Of a stretch of DNA of 64,000 nucleotides, positions 26,150 to 34,910 are shown piece by piece; position 1 is the first letter of the stretch; the number at the start of each line of letters is the position of its first letter. A model generated the notes under the pieces. That model searched no databases, was not told the origin of the DNA, and was given only the letters and a program-made list of their open reading frames with translations. The DNA comes from Erysipelothrix anatis. GTDB taxonomy: Bacteria > Bacillota_I > Bacilli_A > Erysipelotrichales > Erysipelotrichaceae. The stretch spans positions 98,477 to 162,476 of the forward strand of contig NZ_WTSX01000006.1 in the NCBI RefSeq assembly GCF_009828745.1, read 5' to 3'. The position numbers and the translations under genes are program-made.

Positions 26150-26839
26150 TTAATGCTTAATCATGCGGTATCCGACACCTACATGTGTTTGTAGGTATTG
26201 AAGATCTGGATCATACTTTTCAAGTTTCTTTCGTAACGTAGTCACAAATACTCTTAAGGCAGGAATATTATCTGAATATAAACCCCATACTTCCTTTAGA
26301 ATCATATGATAGGTTAGTACCTTACCAACATTTTCAATCATCAACAATAACAGTTTAAACTCTGTCGGTGTTACGTGTACATCTTGACCATGGATTTGAA
26401 CTGTGCTCGCATCACTGTCAATCACAAGATTACCATTTCGAAATTGGGTTGATTGTGTATCCGATACATGGAGACGACGATGCGCTACTCGAATTCGAGC
26501 CATGAGTTCCTCGGGTTCAAAAGGTTTCGTGATATAATCATCAGCACCCGCATCCAAAGCCCCTATCTTATCATCTACCTCAGCACGCGCACTCACAACA
26601 ATAATGGGCGCAAGTGATTGTTTTCGAATTTCTTGCACCACCCAAACACCATCACGATCTGGAAGCCCTAAATCCAAAATAACGATTTCTGGATTATTGG
26701 CATTAAAAAGTTGAACACCTTCCAAAGCCGTATTTGCAACGTAAGCTGGATACGCTTCGAGCTTAAGTGTATTAAGAATCAAATTTTGAATAATTGGATC
26801 ATCTTCAACGATTAATATGTGCGGTTTCATCAATAACAT
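26150..26839 (-). CDS. kdpE: Response regulator KdpE (OmpR/PhoB family)
   Basis: 229 residues. Receiver domain with the acidic pair DD near 12, phosphorylated Asp in VILDLGLPDRDG near 56 and Lys in DDYITKPFEPEELMARI near 105. The winged-helix output domain ends HVGVGYRM. Gene order and sequence match KdpE, normally the activator of the Kdp K+ pump. No kdpFABC gene lies on either side here. The start lies inside the kdpD 3' end, so the two overlap and are coupled. Confidence 0.9.
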   Translation of the reverse strand: MLLMKPHILIVEDDPIIQNLILNTLKLEAYPAYVANTALEGVQLFNANNPEIVILDLGLPDRDGVWVVQEIRKQSLAPIIVVSARAEVDDKIGALDAGADDYITKPFEPEELMARIRVAHRRLHVSDTQSTQFRNGNLVIDSDASTVQIHGQDVHVTPTEFKLLLLMIENVGKVLTYHMILKEVWGLYSDNIPALRVFVTTLRKKLEKYDPDLQYLQTHVGVGYRMIKH

Positions 26840-27869
26840 ACCTCCTTAGACTAACTGAAAAACGAACACCTTGCGGCTCAACATCACTAACGGTGATACT
26901 TCCTCCATGAGCCTTCACAATCTCATTAACGAGATACAATCCTAAACCCATACCACGGCGACTGTCTTGATTTTGTGTATAGAACATCTCAAAAAGATGT
27001 TGCTTGTCGGCAATTCCTGGTCCTTCATCTTCAACATGAATCGTGACCTTTTCTAAGTCTTTGTTATCGGTACGGATACGGATTTGTGTTCCTTCTGGTG
27101 TATATTTTAATGCATTATCTATTAAATTGGTAAAGACTTGGATCATAAGTTTTGAGTCCACATTGACTAGCACGACATCCTCCGCATCGTCTACAAGAAT
27201 GGTGTGATGCTTTGCTTTTCCTGAAACGCGATGCAGACTTTCAGCAATTAAATCTTCAAGCACTTCCCCTTCAAATTGAATAATTAGGTTATCATTATCA
27301 ATTTTTGTCATCGCAAGTATATTTTCAATTAAATCCATGAGCCAAATACCATCATTTTTAATATCAGTATAAATTCGATGAACCTCACCATCTTCAAGAG
27401 TTCCATGTTGGAGCAAATCAACGTTGCCCAAAATCGTTGTGAGTGGTGTTCTTAAGTCATGGGAAATTGTTCGAAGGATCGTCGATCGTAGTTTCTCCTG
27501 TTCAATCACTATAGCATCGTGGTGCTGTTGGGCATCCAATGCTGCTTTTTCTAGAGCAATGCCCCCCTCGTTAATTAGTGAAACCAGAAGATTTCGTAAA
27601 AATGGATCAATAGTTTGATGTTCATTATGAACCGCTAGCACAGCCACAACTTTATCTGTTGAGCGAATTGCCATATAGGCCATTTGACTTTCGGACATGG
27701 TGTCTGTTGAGGCACCTGCGCGTTTGTTATTTCTATATACCCATTGTGCAACATTCCGCTCATCTTCAGACAATAATTCATGATGAATATAATCAGGACT
27801 TAAGTCGCTATATACCGTCGGAATGAGCTGTTTATTTTCTGGTGTATAAATAATAACCGTTGTGTTCAA
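26805..27869 (-). CDS. kdpD: KdpD sensor kinase, C-terminal part (separated by frame change)
   Basis: This frame carries the GAF-like linker, then DHp and ATPase domains. The H-box is SHDLRTPLTTILGN near 135, the N-box is NLIDNALKYTPEG, G1 is EDEGPGIADK, and G2 is GMGLGLYLVNEIVKAHGG. The frame begins at a TTG inside the 3' end of the upstream kdpD part, with no ribosome site in front. The two parts join in one frame if the A8 tract at 27873-27880 has seven A. It should therefore be read as the second half of one gene, made only by slippage or read correction, or a real frameshift mutation. Confidence 0.85.
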   Translation of the reverse strand: MNTTVIIYTPENKQLIPTVYSDLSPDYIHHELLSEDERNVAQWVYRNNKRAGASTDTMSESQMAYMAIRSTDKVVAVLAVHNEHQTIDPFLRNLLVSLINEGGIALEKAALDAQQHHDAIVIEQEKLRSTILRTISHDLRTPLTTILGNVDLLQHGTLEDGEVHRIYTDIKNDGIWLMDLIENILAMTKIDNDNLIIQFEGEVLEDLIAESLHRVSGKAKHHTILVDDAEDVVLVNVDSKLMIQVFTNLIDNALKYTPEGTQIRIRTDNKDLEKVTIHVEDEGPGIADKQHLFEMFYTQNQDSRRGMGLGLYLVNEIVKAHGGSITVSDVEPQGVRFSVSLRRYVIDETAHINR

Positions 27870-29409
27870 AAGTTTTTTTTACTTGGTGACCCATAGCGTC
27901 CACGATTTCGCTATAGCTCGATGCTTTTTGCAAGCGAAGGCTGGTTTCAAGAAGTACATCGGTACGATATGCTTTCTTCGCTGATTGAAGATCACGAGCT
28001 TTCAATTTTGTTGTTAGCGTGCAACTTACAAATGCTGCAACGAACATGAATACAAATGTGAACGGATAACCCGAATCATCCGCTTGCAATGAAAATTGAG
28101 GTTTCGTAAAGAAATAGTTAAACACAAGTACTGATATCACTGATGCAATGGATGACCAAATGCGTCCTTCAGTTAACATTGCAATTGCTAGAACACCTAA
28201 CAAATACACAACGATAATATTAGATTCATTAAAACCAAGATAGGCAAAGAGTCCGCCAACTAAAGTGACACCAAATATAACCAACAACGCTTTGAATCCA
28301 TCGTTCCAATGAAAAACTTCTTTCTGTAAAGTTGACTCCCTTTTTAAATAGTATGAAGTGCTTTGGTCTGGAATGACGTAAATATCTATGGTAGGAACCG
28401 TTTCTGAGAGTTGGTCAATAATGCTGGGACCACGAAACCTTCCTCGTTTACGAACTGTTCGCCCAATCACGATTTTTGTTACTTGACTTAAGCGCGCATA
28501 TTCAGAAATTTGAAGTGCAATATCATCTCCATAAAGCATGGTAACTTGAGCTCCTAAAGCTTCTGCCAACTTTATATTTTGGTCGAGCTGAAGCTGAGCA
28601 TCGGGATTTAATTGCTTCGTTTCATTCTCTACGTATACTGCTGTAAAACTGGCATGAAATGCTTCAGCCATTCGACTCGCAGTCCGTATAACTTTTTCGT
28701 TTGTGGGTGATGTCGAAAGGCAGATTAAGATGTGTTCTTTCGTAGTGTAGGATGCGGTTTTGTAACTACTGTGATGAATTTGATCAGCTGCTTTACGAAG
28801 TGCTATTTCACGCAAAGCAATAAGATTTTCTTCCGTAAAGATCTCTTTAGGAAATAAAACACCTTGTTCCGCGTCAGTACCTTCTATATTTGCAACCCGA
28901 AGCAATAAGTCTTTGGGCGAAATATCAATGAGCTCAATGGTATCCGCTGCGTCAAAAATAACATCAGGAATCCGCTCATCTACCCGTTTACCTGTAATTG
29001 ACTCAACAAAATCATGCAAACTATCAATATTTTTGATGTTAATAGTTGTGTAAACATTAATGCCATTTCTGAGCAATTCTTCTACATCCTGATATCTTTT
29101 TTTATGTCGCATACCTGGTACATTATCATGAGCCAACTCATCAATCACTATAGTATTTGGTTTTCGTTGAAGCGCTCCATCCAAATCAAATTCTAAGTAT
29201 ATTTGACTTTCATTTTTATATGTTTTGTATGGCATAGTCTCAAGGGTTGTTGCTTGTGCTAAGGTCGTTTTACTTTGATTGGGTGTCATATACCCAATCA
29301 CAATGTCTACACCTTCATTTTTTAGGATTTTCGCTTCATCAAGCATTGCATATGTTTTACCAACGCCTTTTGCGTAGCCTAAGAATATTTTTAGTTTACC
29401 GCGCTTCAT
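27832..29409 (-). CDS. kdpD: KdpD sensor kinase, N-terminal part (KdpD, USP and DUF4118 domains)
   Basis: 525 residues. N-terminal KdpD domain with Walker A-like GYAKGVGKTYAMLDEA near 10-25 and VIDELAHDNVPGMRHKKRYQDVEELL. A universal-stress-like domain lies at about 225-345 (HILICLSTSPTNEKVIRTASRMA, then IVIGRTVRKRGRFRGPSIIDQL). Four membrane helices (DUF4118) follow at about 375-480. The frame ends 18 codons past an A8 tract with LYTRK-stop, before the kinase domains. Starts behind GTGAGGCG. An intact KdpD would be about 870 residues. It lies 29 nt after the DHFR-like gene and may share its transcript. Confidence 0.87.
   Translation of the reverse strand: MKRGKLKIFLGYAKGVGKTYAMLDEAKILKNEGVDIVIGYMTPNQSKTTLAQATTLETMPYKTYKNESQIYLEFDLDGALQRKPNTIVIDELAHDNVPGMRHKKRYQDVEELLRNGINVYTTINIKNIDSLHDFVESITGKRVDERIPDVIFDAADTIELIDISPKDLLLRVANIEGTDAEQGVLFPKEIFTEENLIALREIALRKAADQIHHSSYKTASYTTKEHILICLSTSPTNEKVIRTASRMAEAFHASFTAVYVENETKQLNPDAQLQLDQNIKLAEALGAQVTMLYGDDIALQISEYARLSQVTKIVIGRTVRKRGRFRGPSIIDQLSETVPTIDIYVIPDQSTSYYLKRESTLQKEVFHWNDGFKALLVIFGVTLVGGLFAYLGFNESNIIVVYLLGVLAIAMLTEGRIWSSIASVISVLVFNYFFTKPQFSLQADDSGYPFTFVFMFVAAFVSCTLTTKLKARDLQSAKKAYRTDVLLETSLRLQKASSYSEIVDAMGHQVKKTFEHNGYYLYTRK
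27873..27880 (-). other. A8 homopolymer that shifts the kdpD reading frame
   Basis: Minus-strand GTA-AAAAAAAA-C; with seven A the frame continues as QVKKLLNTTVIIYTPEN into the kinase half, which reads as a normal KdpD junction. Eight A give the observed premature end. Candidate for phase variation, transcriptional slippage or sequencing error. Confidence 0.8.
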
Positions 29410-29438
29410 GTCATCGCCTCACCCTCTTGTTTGTAGTA

Positions 29439-29969
29439 TTATTTTTTAAAAGTATATGTAACCATTCCATTCTCAAGGGTTGTAGACTTCATGATAAATT
29501 CGTACTGGTCTGAATCAAATGTTTCAAAAAGACGAATGCCTTTACCTAAGAACACTGGAATGACTGTGATAATATATGTATCGATAAGATTCTTTTCGAT
29601 TAAAGGTTGAATGACACTGTTTCCGCCAACAATCCAGATATTTCCTACTGTTGCTTCTCGAATCTTCGGTAATGCAACGTCGACCGGTTCATTAAGGAAT
29701 GTGATTGAATCAGTATTTGTAGATGGTTGATGCGTAAATATGTACGATTGAACATCATTATACGGATAATTATCAACGGCAAGCTCTGTCGTAATTTGCT
29801 TATATGTCTTATTCCCCATTACAACAGCACCAACTGTGTCATAAAATTGCGTGTATTGTGATGATAAAACGAGTGGAACACGAGTTAAATCTAGCCAATC
29901 GATTGTTCCAGATTCTGTCGCAATGTATCCATCAATACTCACGGCAATGTATAGAATAGTTTCTTGCAT
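29439..29969 (-). CDS. Dihydrofolate reductase-like protein (RibD C-terminal domain family)
   Basis: 176 residues with the RibD_C/DHFR-like fold: YIAVSIDGYIATESGTIDWLD at the start, VVMGNKTYKQI near 50, and IWIVGGNSVIQPLIEKNLIDTYIITVIPVFLGKGIRLF. Such proteins (YwjB/YyaP type) are NADPH-dependent reductases of unknown substrate, distinct from FolA. I prefer the ATG at 29969, seven bases behind GGAGG; the frame is open to 30050 and also has an ATG at 29975. It lies between the opuC terminator and kdpD. Confidence 0.85.
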   Translation of the reverse strand: MQETILYIAVSIDGYIATESGTIDWLDLTRVPLVLSSQYTQFYDTVGAVVMGNKTYKQITTELAVDNYPYNDVQSYIFTHQPSTNTDSITFLNEPVDVALPKIREATVGNIWIVGGNSVIQPLIEKNLIDTYIITVIPVFLGKGIRLFETFDSDQYEFIMKSTTLENGMVTYTFKK

Positions 29970-30001
29970 GATCATGCCTCCATTGCTTCTATTATACAAA
30001 A

Positions 30002-30025
30002 AAAGAAGTGATGAATCACTTCTTT
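30002..30025 (-). terminator. Terminator of the opuC-type operon
   Basis: AAAGAAGTGA/TCACTTCTTT stem, seven T on the minus strand; overlaps the stop of the last permease gene. Confidence 0.8.
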
Positions 30026-30657
30026 TAATTATGCGATAAGCGTTTCTCAATAGAACCTAGCAAGAGATCAGAAAGAATGGCCATAAGTGCAGTTGGTATC
30101 GCTCCTGCCCATACAATTGCACTCCCATTCGAGACATTGATACCGCGGGTTATAATATCGCCCAAACCACCGGCGCCTATAAAGGTGCCAATTGCCGTTA
30201 TTCCAATCGCAACCACCAGCGCATTTCGAATTCCCCCGATGATAATCGATACGGCTAAAGGTAACTCAACTTTGTATAGAATTTGCCATTGGGTCATTCC
30301 CATTCCTTTTGCAACGTCTAGCAATTGGTCATCAACATTTAGAACACCTGTGTAAGTGTTTTTTACAATCGGTAGCAAAGAATACAAAAAAACTGTCACA
30401 ACGACTGTATTGGGCCCAAGTCCCATTCCAATCATTAATATTGATAGCATCGCAAGGGACGGAATTGTTTGAATGATATTTCCCAAACGAATCACCCAAG
30501 GTGCCAGTTTTCGATGTCGAGCAATAAAGAATCCCAAGGGAATGGCTACGAGTGATGCAAATAGCACACCGTATATTGATATTAGAAAGTGTCGAAGAAA
30601 TTGTTGGAAAACAATTCCTCCGTTCGCAATATAGTATTCAATTATTTCCTGAATCAT
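30025..30657 (-). CDS. opuCD: Osmoprotectant ABC transporter permease (OpuCD-like)
   Basis: 210 residues, about five membrane helices, with the binding-protein-dependent permease loop (GMGMTQWQILYKVELPLAVSIIIGGIRNALV). QTIPSLAMLSILMIGMGLGPNTVV and IGAGGLGDIITRGI are segments conserved in OpuC/ProW permeases. It ends the four-gene operon ATPase-permease-binding protein-permease and directly abuts the binding protein gene. Predicted to import glycine betaine, carnitine or choline with its partners. Confidence 0.9.
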   Translation of the reverse strand: MIQEIIEYYIANGGIVFQQFLRHFLISIYGVLFASLVAIPLGFFIARHRKLAPWVIRLGNIIQTIPSLAMLSILMIGMGLGPNTVVVTVFLYSLLPIVKNTYTGVLNVDDQLLDVAKGMGMTQWQILYKVELPLAVSIIIGGIRNALVVAIGITAIGTFIGAGGLGDIITRGINVSNGSAIVWAGAIPTALMAILSDLLLGSIEKRLSHN

Positions 30658-31629
30658 TTATTCACTCTCCTTTTTTGTCAAAAACTGGTAATCGGAACGT
30701 TGTACCAACGGTTTAACCGTTTTATCTTCGAAATAGTTATGCGCTTCTAAAAACTCACGAGCAACTACTTTGGGTTCGATTTTACCTTCATCAGATTTTT
30801 GATTCAATTGTTGCATCGTTTCTTGAGGGATAGCACCTTCAAGTTTAAGCATAATTGGCTCAAGTTCTGGATATTGCTCAAGCACAGCGCGTGATAACAC
30901 GGGACTCGCATCATACGGTGGAAAGAGATTTTTATCATCTTCAAGTACAACCAAGTCATAGCCATCGATACGGCCATCTGTTGAGTACCCCAACACCACA
31001 TCCATTTCGTTTACTTGAACGGCGTTATAAACTAGGCCTATCTCCATTGGGTACATTGTGCCAAAATCAAAACCATATTGAGTCTTAAAGTCAGCGTAAC
31101 CATCCCCTTTGCGATCCATCCATGATGCGTCAACCCCTGCACGCAACGATGGGGCGAGTTCTTCAAGTTGGCTAACTTTGGTAATGTTATGTGTATCTGA
31201 AAATTCACGCGTTACCATAAATGCATAGGAGTTTGCAAAACCATAAGATGGAAACCAAACCATATCAAACCGTTCAAAGTAACCTTCACGAACTTGTTTG
31301 AGCGCATCCTGCGGATCCCTTGATGCCGGAAGTCCTAACTCACCTGTCAGTGAGGTTCCCGTATACATAGCTCCCGAAATATTCGCATCTTTACGACTCA
31401 TCGCTTGATATATGAGCAGGGTTGATCCGAGATTATTGATAAGGGACACACGTGTTTCTGGTAAGTAGTGTTGTGTCATTTGACTGACAATTTCAGATAG
31501 AATCTGCCGTTCAGTAGTGTTACCACCAGCAATCACAATATCATTGTTACGAGCATTTCCACCTAAACCTGGAAGTGAACATCCTGTAAGAATCATAAGT
31601 GCTGCTAATGTTGTGATTATTTTTTTCAT
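30658..31629 (-). CDS. opuCC: Osmoprotectant-binding lipoprotein (OpuCC-like)
   Basis: 323 residues; lipoprotein signal with LTGCSLPGLGG (Cys16), then a type II binding-protein fold. IVIAGGNTTERQILSEIVSQM, YTGTSLTGELG and EMDVVLGYSTDGRIDGYDLVVLEDD are characteristic of OpuCC/OsmF-type quaternary ammonium binding proteins. Anchored outside the membrane, it delivers the ligand to the two permeases. Overall length is normal. Confidence 0.9.
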   Translation of the reverse strand: MKKIITTLAALMILTGCSLPGLGGNARNNDIVIAGGNTTERQILSEIVSQMTQHYLPETRVSLINNLGSTLLIYQAMSRKDANISGAMYTGTSLTGELGLPASRDPQDALKQVREGYFERFDMVWFPSYGFANSYAFMVTREFSDTHNITKVSQLEELAPSLRAGVDASWMDRKGDGYADFKTQYGFDFGTMYPMEIGLVYNAVQVNEMDVVLGYSTDGRIDGYDLVVLEDDKNLFPPYDASPVLSRAVLEQYPELEPIMLKLEGAIPQETMQQLNQKSDEGKIEPKVVAREFLEAHNYFEDKTVKPLVQRSDYQFLTKKESE

Positions 31630-31630
31630 G

Positions 31631-32269
31631 TTATGCCCCCTCTCTAAGTTCTGAACCTGTTTGAGGCGATAACTTTATTTCTACTTTCTCAAGCAGAAGA
31701 TCAACAATGAATGCAAGAATCATAATTGGTAATGTTCCGGCAATGATAAGATTGAAATCAAAATTATTCAGACCACTAAAAATAAAGTCTCCTAATCCGC
31801 CAGCACCAATGTATGATGCCAACGTAGTCCACGCCAATACATAGGTTGCTGATAATCGAACACCTGCCATAATTACAGATAATGCGAGCGGAAGTTGTAC
31901 TTTAAAAATTTGTTGTAGGGTATTCATTCCCATACCCTTGGATGCATCCACGATGCCGGGGTTAACACCCTCCATCCCTAAAACCGTATTTCTAAGGATA
32001 GGCAGTAATGAATAGATGCAAAGTGCAACGATTGCCGGAACACGCCCCACACCCATTATTGGCACAATCATCGCTAGCAACGCAAGCGATGGAATCGTCT
32101 GCAAAACAGAAGCAATTGAAATTGTAAATTGAGCGAGTTTCTTATTTCGACTGACGATAACCCCTAAAGGAATCGCAATTAAACACCCAAGCAGGAGTGC
32201 AGCGGCGCTAATCAATAAGTGTTCGCCAATTTTCGAAAGAATCATAGGACCATTTTCAATAAAAAACAT
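31631..32269 (-). CDS. opuCB: Osmoprotectant ABC transporter permease (OpuCB-like)
   Basis: 212 residues, about five helices. SVLQTIPSLALLAMIVPIMGVGRVPAIVAL, DASKGMGMNTLQQIFKVQLPLALSVIMAGVR and YIGAGGLGDFIFSGL match the OpuCB position. Start overlaps the stop of the ATPase gene (TAATG). Its closest relative in the window is the permease at 30025, as expected for the paired subunits. Confidence 0.9.
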   Translation of the reverse strand: MFFIENGPMILSKIGEHLLISAAALLLGCLIAIPLGVIVSRNKKLAQFTISIASVLQTIPSLALLAMIVPIMGVGRVPAIVALCIYSLLPILRNTVLGMEGVNPGIVDASKGMGMNTLQQIFKVQLPLALSVIMAGVRLSATYVLAWTTLASYIGAGGLGDFIFSGLNNFDFNLIIAGTLPIMILAFIVDLLLEKVEIKLSPQTGSELREGA

Positions 32270-33468
32270 TAAGCAACACCACCATTCTGAGCAACAGCAG
32301 AAGATGCTTTATCTGATAATTCATCGTCTATTACTTCAAGGTCTTCTTGTGGTTCGTAATCCTTCCAGAATGCATCATAGACTGCTCCAACAACTGCCGC
32401 ACGTGTCACAATTCCAACGAGCTTCCCATCGCTATCGACAACTGAAATATTTCGATGTCCTAATTCTTGAATGTAGTAAATAGCATCACGAATTGTCGTC
32501 GTATTATGGATATATGTTACTTGCTTCATGATAGTTTGAACGGCATCTTCGCGATTGTTTCGACGCATCAGTGCACGGATATCTACTCTACCAATTAGAA
32601 CATTTTCATCATCAACAACTAAAATATCATCAACACGTGTTTGCTGCATATGACGAACTGTTTCAGCAATTGACACGGATGCATTTACTTTAATTGGCTT
32701 TATCATTAATTGTTCAACCGAGTTGTACTCAAATGTCGCTTGATGTAAACGATCTTCACCCACTAAGTTGCGCACAAAGTCATTGGCTGGACTCGTTAAG
32801 ATGTCTTTGGGTGATCCTTGTTGAACAACCTTACCATGATCCATGACGACTATCTTGTCAGACAATGCTAATGCTTCATCCATATCATGAGTTACAAATA
32901 TTATGGTCTTATTCATGTCACGTTGTAATTGCTTAACCAGTCTTTGCAGCGCATCTCGAGTAATTGGATCTAAAGCTCCAAATGGTTCATCCATTAGAAT
33001 TATATCTTGATCTGCAGCTAGAGCTCTAATAACACCAACGCGTTGTTGCATGCCACCGCTAAGTTCAGATGGGTAAGCATCGAGTAGTTCCATTGGTAAA
33101 TCGACACGTTTCATCAATGTCTCGGCTTTTTCACGCATTGTTGTTTCATCCCACTTCAGTAATTTTGGGACCATAACAATGTTTTCATAAATACTCATAT
33201 GTGGCATCAAACCAATTTGTTGGATGACATATCCTATCTTTCTACGTAATGCTACCTCATTGGTTTTTTGAATATCTTCTCCATCAATGAGAATCGTTCC
33301 CCTGCTTGGGTCAATCATACGGTTAATCATTCGCATGGTCGTTGTTTTACCACTACCAGATGTTCCGATAAAGCACACAAATGACCCCGTTTCAATTTTT
33401 ATATCTACGTTATCGACCGCTTTTTTATTACCGTATGTTTTTGTCACATTTTTAAATTCTATCATCAT
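32269..33468 (-). CDS. opuCA: Osmoprotectant ABC transporter ATPase with tandem CBS domains (OpuCA-like)
   Basis: 399 residues. ABC domain: Walker A GTSGSGKTTTMRMINR near 36, signature ELSGGMQQRVG near 137, Walker B IILMDEPFGALDP and H-loop FVTHDMDEA. Two CBS domains follow (about 255-310 and 315-372), which sense ionic strength in OpuA/OpuC relatives. The SGGMQQR signature is specific to the betaine/carnitine subgroup. Starts behind AAGGGGATTT. First gene of the operon. Confidence 0.93.
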   Translation of the reverse strand: MMIEFKNVTKTYGNKKAVDNVDIKIETGSFVCFIGTSGSGKTTTMRMINRMIDPSRGTILIDGEDIQKTNEVALRRKIGYVIQQIGLMPHMSIYENIVMVPKLLKWDETTMREKAETLMKRVDLPMELLDAYPSELSGGMQQRVGVIRALAADQDIILMDEPFGALDPITRDALQRLVKQLQRDMNKTIIFVTHDMDEALALSDKIVVMDHGKVVQQGSPKDILTSPANDFVRNLVGEDRLHQATFEYNSVEQLMIKPIKVNASVSIAETVRHMQQTRVDDILVVDDENVLIGRVDIRALMRRNNREDAVQTIMKQVTYIHNTTTIRDAIYYIQELGHRNISVVDSDGKLVGIVTRAAVVGAVYDAFWKDYEPQEDLEVIDDELSDKASSAVAQNGGVA

Positions 33469-33774
33469 AAATCCCCTTCCAGTCTTCTGTACCCAATGTT
33501 ACAAATCTGTGAATTGTGGAATTACTTGAAAATAAAACGCCTTCAAAATGTAAATAAAAAGAACATAATTTACATGTTCTTTGATTGTATGATTTGTAAA
33601 ACACTGAATACTAATGGAGTAAGTATACCATTTTTACAGTTCAATCTCAAAAAGTGAGGGTTAAATGGTCTAAATGTATGCCTTCTAATAATCATTATGA
33701 CCGCTTCAATCCTAGTCCTTAGATAGACTGAAAAAAATTGTTAAAATTTGTTAACTTTTCATTTAGGTGAATGA
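33469..33774. other. 306-bp intergenic region upstream of the opuC operon
   Basis: No credible coding sequence on either strand. It holds the terminator of the SDR operon and must contain the opuC promoter, but I could not assign -35 and -10 boxes with confidence. Confidence 0.5.
33558..33582 (-). terminator. Terminator downstream of the SDR gene
   Basis: AAAGAACAT/ATGTTCTTT stem followed on the minus strand by TTTTTATTT, about 190 bp beyond the SDR stop. Confidence 0.6.
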
Positions 33775-34542
33775 TTAGCGACGAAATCCACCTTCACTTG
33801 CAATCACTTCACCAGTGATCCATTGTGCTTTTGTATCCATCAATATTGAAACTAGATTCGCAACATCTTGAGGAGTTCCCCAACGTTTTAATGGGAAGCG
33901 ATCTCGAACTGCTTCAAAATCAGAACCGGTTGCGTAACCTGTATCCGTAGGCCCTGGATTGATAGCATTAATTTGAATGTTTGAATCCATCAAAAGCCGT
34001 GCTGTTTGCCTTACGATAGTAATTATGGCATCTTTTGAAATTGCGTATGATAGCTCATCCTTCATAAGTCCCAAGTATTGTCCACTCGTAAACATGACAA
34101 TTGATGCCTGTTTATCTGATTTTTTTTGCTTAGTAAATGCTTGAATTAATTTGAGACCACTGACTACATTCACATCAAAATGCATTCTCATTTCTTCAGA
34201 TGTAATATCCTCAAATGTCTCAGGCTTGGAGTAAGCATGACATTGAACGAGGCCTTGAATTTCTCCGAATTTTGAATTAGCTTCGTGAATGAGTCGTTCA
34301 GCATTATTGGGATCTGAAAGGTCACTCGAAGACACCATATCGACATCGTAACCTTGTTCTTGAAGTGACTTAACAAACAATTCAGTAAATGTCTGAGATG
34401 CATCGCTGTAGCCACCAACTAAACTATCAAATGGTGAAAACCCGTGAACAATAACACGGTGACCATCTGCTAAAAGTTGGCGCACGACCGACGGACCAAT
34501 ACTTTCTTGTCTGCTAACTCCCGTTACTATTATTTGCTTCAT
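33775..34542 (-). CDS. SDR family oxidoreductase
   Basis: 255 residues of the short-chain dehydrogenase fold: an N-terminal TGVSRQESIGPSVVRQL cofactor loop, FTSGQYLGLMKDELSYAISKDAI with catalytic Ser, Tyr and Lys, and NAINPGPTDTGYA. The glycine-rich loop is atypical (SRQESIGPS in place of GxxxGxG), as in some 3-oxoacyl-reductase-like proteins. Start set by AAAAAAGGAGATTCA. It lies 17 nt after the DUF6054 gene and is probably co-transcribed with it. Substrate unknown. Confidence 0.88.
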   Translation of the reverse strand: MKQIIVTGVSRQESIGPSVVRQLLADGHRVIVHGFSPFDSLVGGYSDASQTFTELFVKSLQEQGYDVDMVSSSDLSDPNNAERLIHEANSKFGEIQGLVQCHAYSKPETFEDITSEEMRMHFDVNVVSGLKLIQAFTKQKKSDKQASIVMFTSGQYLGLMKDELSYAISKDAIITIVRQTARLLMDSNIQINAINPGPTDTGYATGSDFEAVRDRFPLKRWGTPQDVANLVSILMDTKAQWITGEVIASEGGFRR

Positions 34543-34559
34543 TGAATCTCCTTTTTTAA

Positions 34560-34895
34560 CTACCACGTTTGCGGAAGACGCTCAAGCGCACGCTCAAAAT
34601 CGATAATAAACTGGGATTCACCAAAAGTATTGAATTTAAAAAGTTTCGCTTGGCTTCCTCCAGTTGAAATTGCAACCAGATCAATGGTTGATCCATTTTG
34701 TGAAATCACCAATGTTAAGGAGATGCGATTGCTTCCAGTCATGCTATAACGCTCAAATCCTAAAAGATATGTATGTTCATTAACCTGAATATCTTCTTCT
34801 TGCGTAATTGACATGCTAAGTGCACGTGTCATTTTTTGAACAGACTCTTTAAACGTTACTAAATTACCACTTGTTTGAAATCTAAAATTCGCCAT
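34560..34895 (-). CDS. DUF6054 family small protein
   Basis: 111 residues, soluble, no signal. The pattern FERYSMTGSNRISLTLVISQNG followed by VAISTGGSQAKLFKFNTFGE matches DUF6054 as I know it; no function is established. I take the second ATG (34895), nine bases behind AAGGA; another ATG two codons upstream is only three bases from the ribosome site. Lies between the DUF1361 gene and the SDR gene, same strand, so a three-gene transcript is likely. Confidence 0.7.
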   Translation of the reverse strand: MANFRFQTSGNLVTFKESVQKMTRALSMSITQEEDIQVNEHTYLLGFERYSMTGSNRISLTLVISQNGSTIDLVAISTGGSQAKLFKFNTFGESQFIIDFERALERLPQTW

Positions 34896-34910
34896 GATCA
34901 TCGTTCCTTT

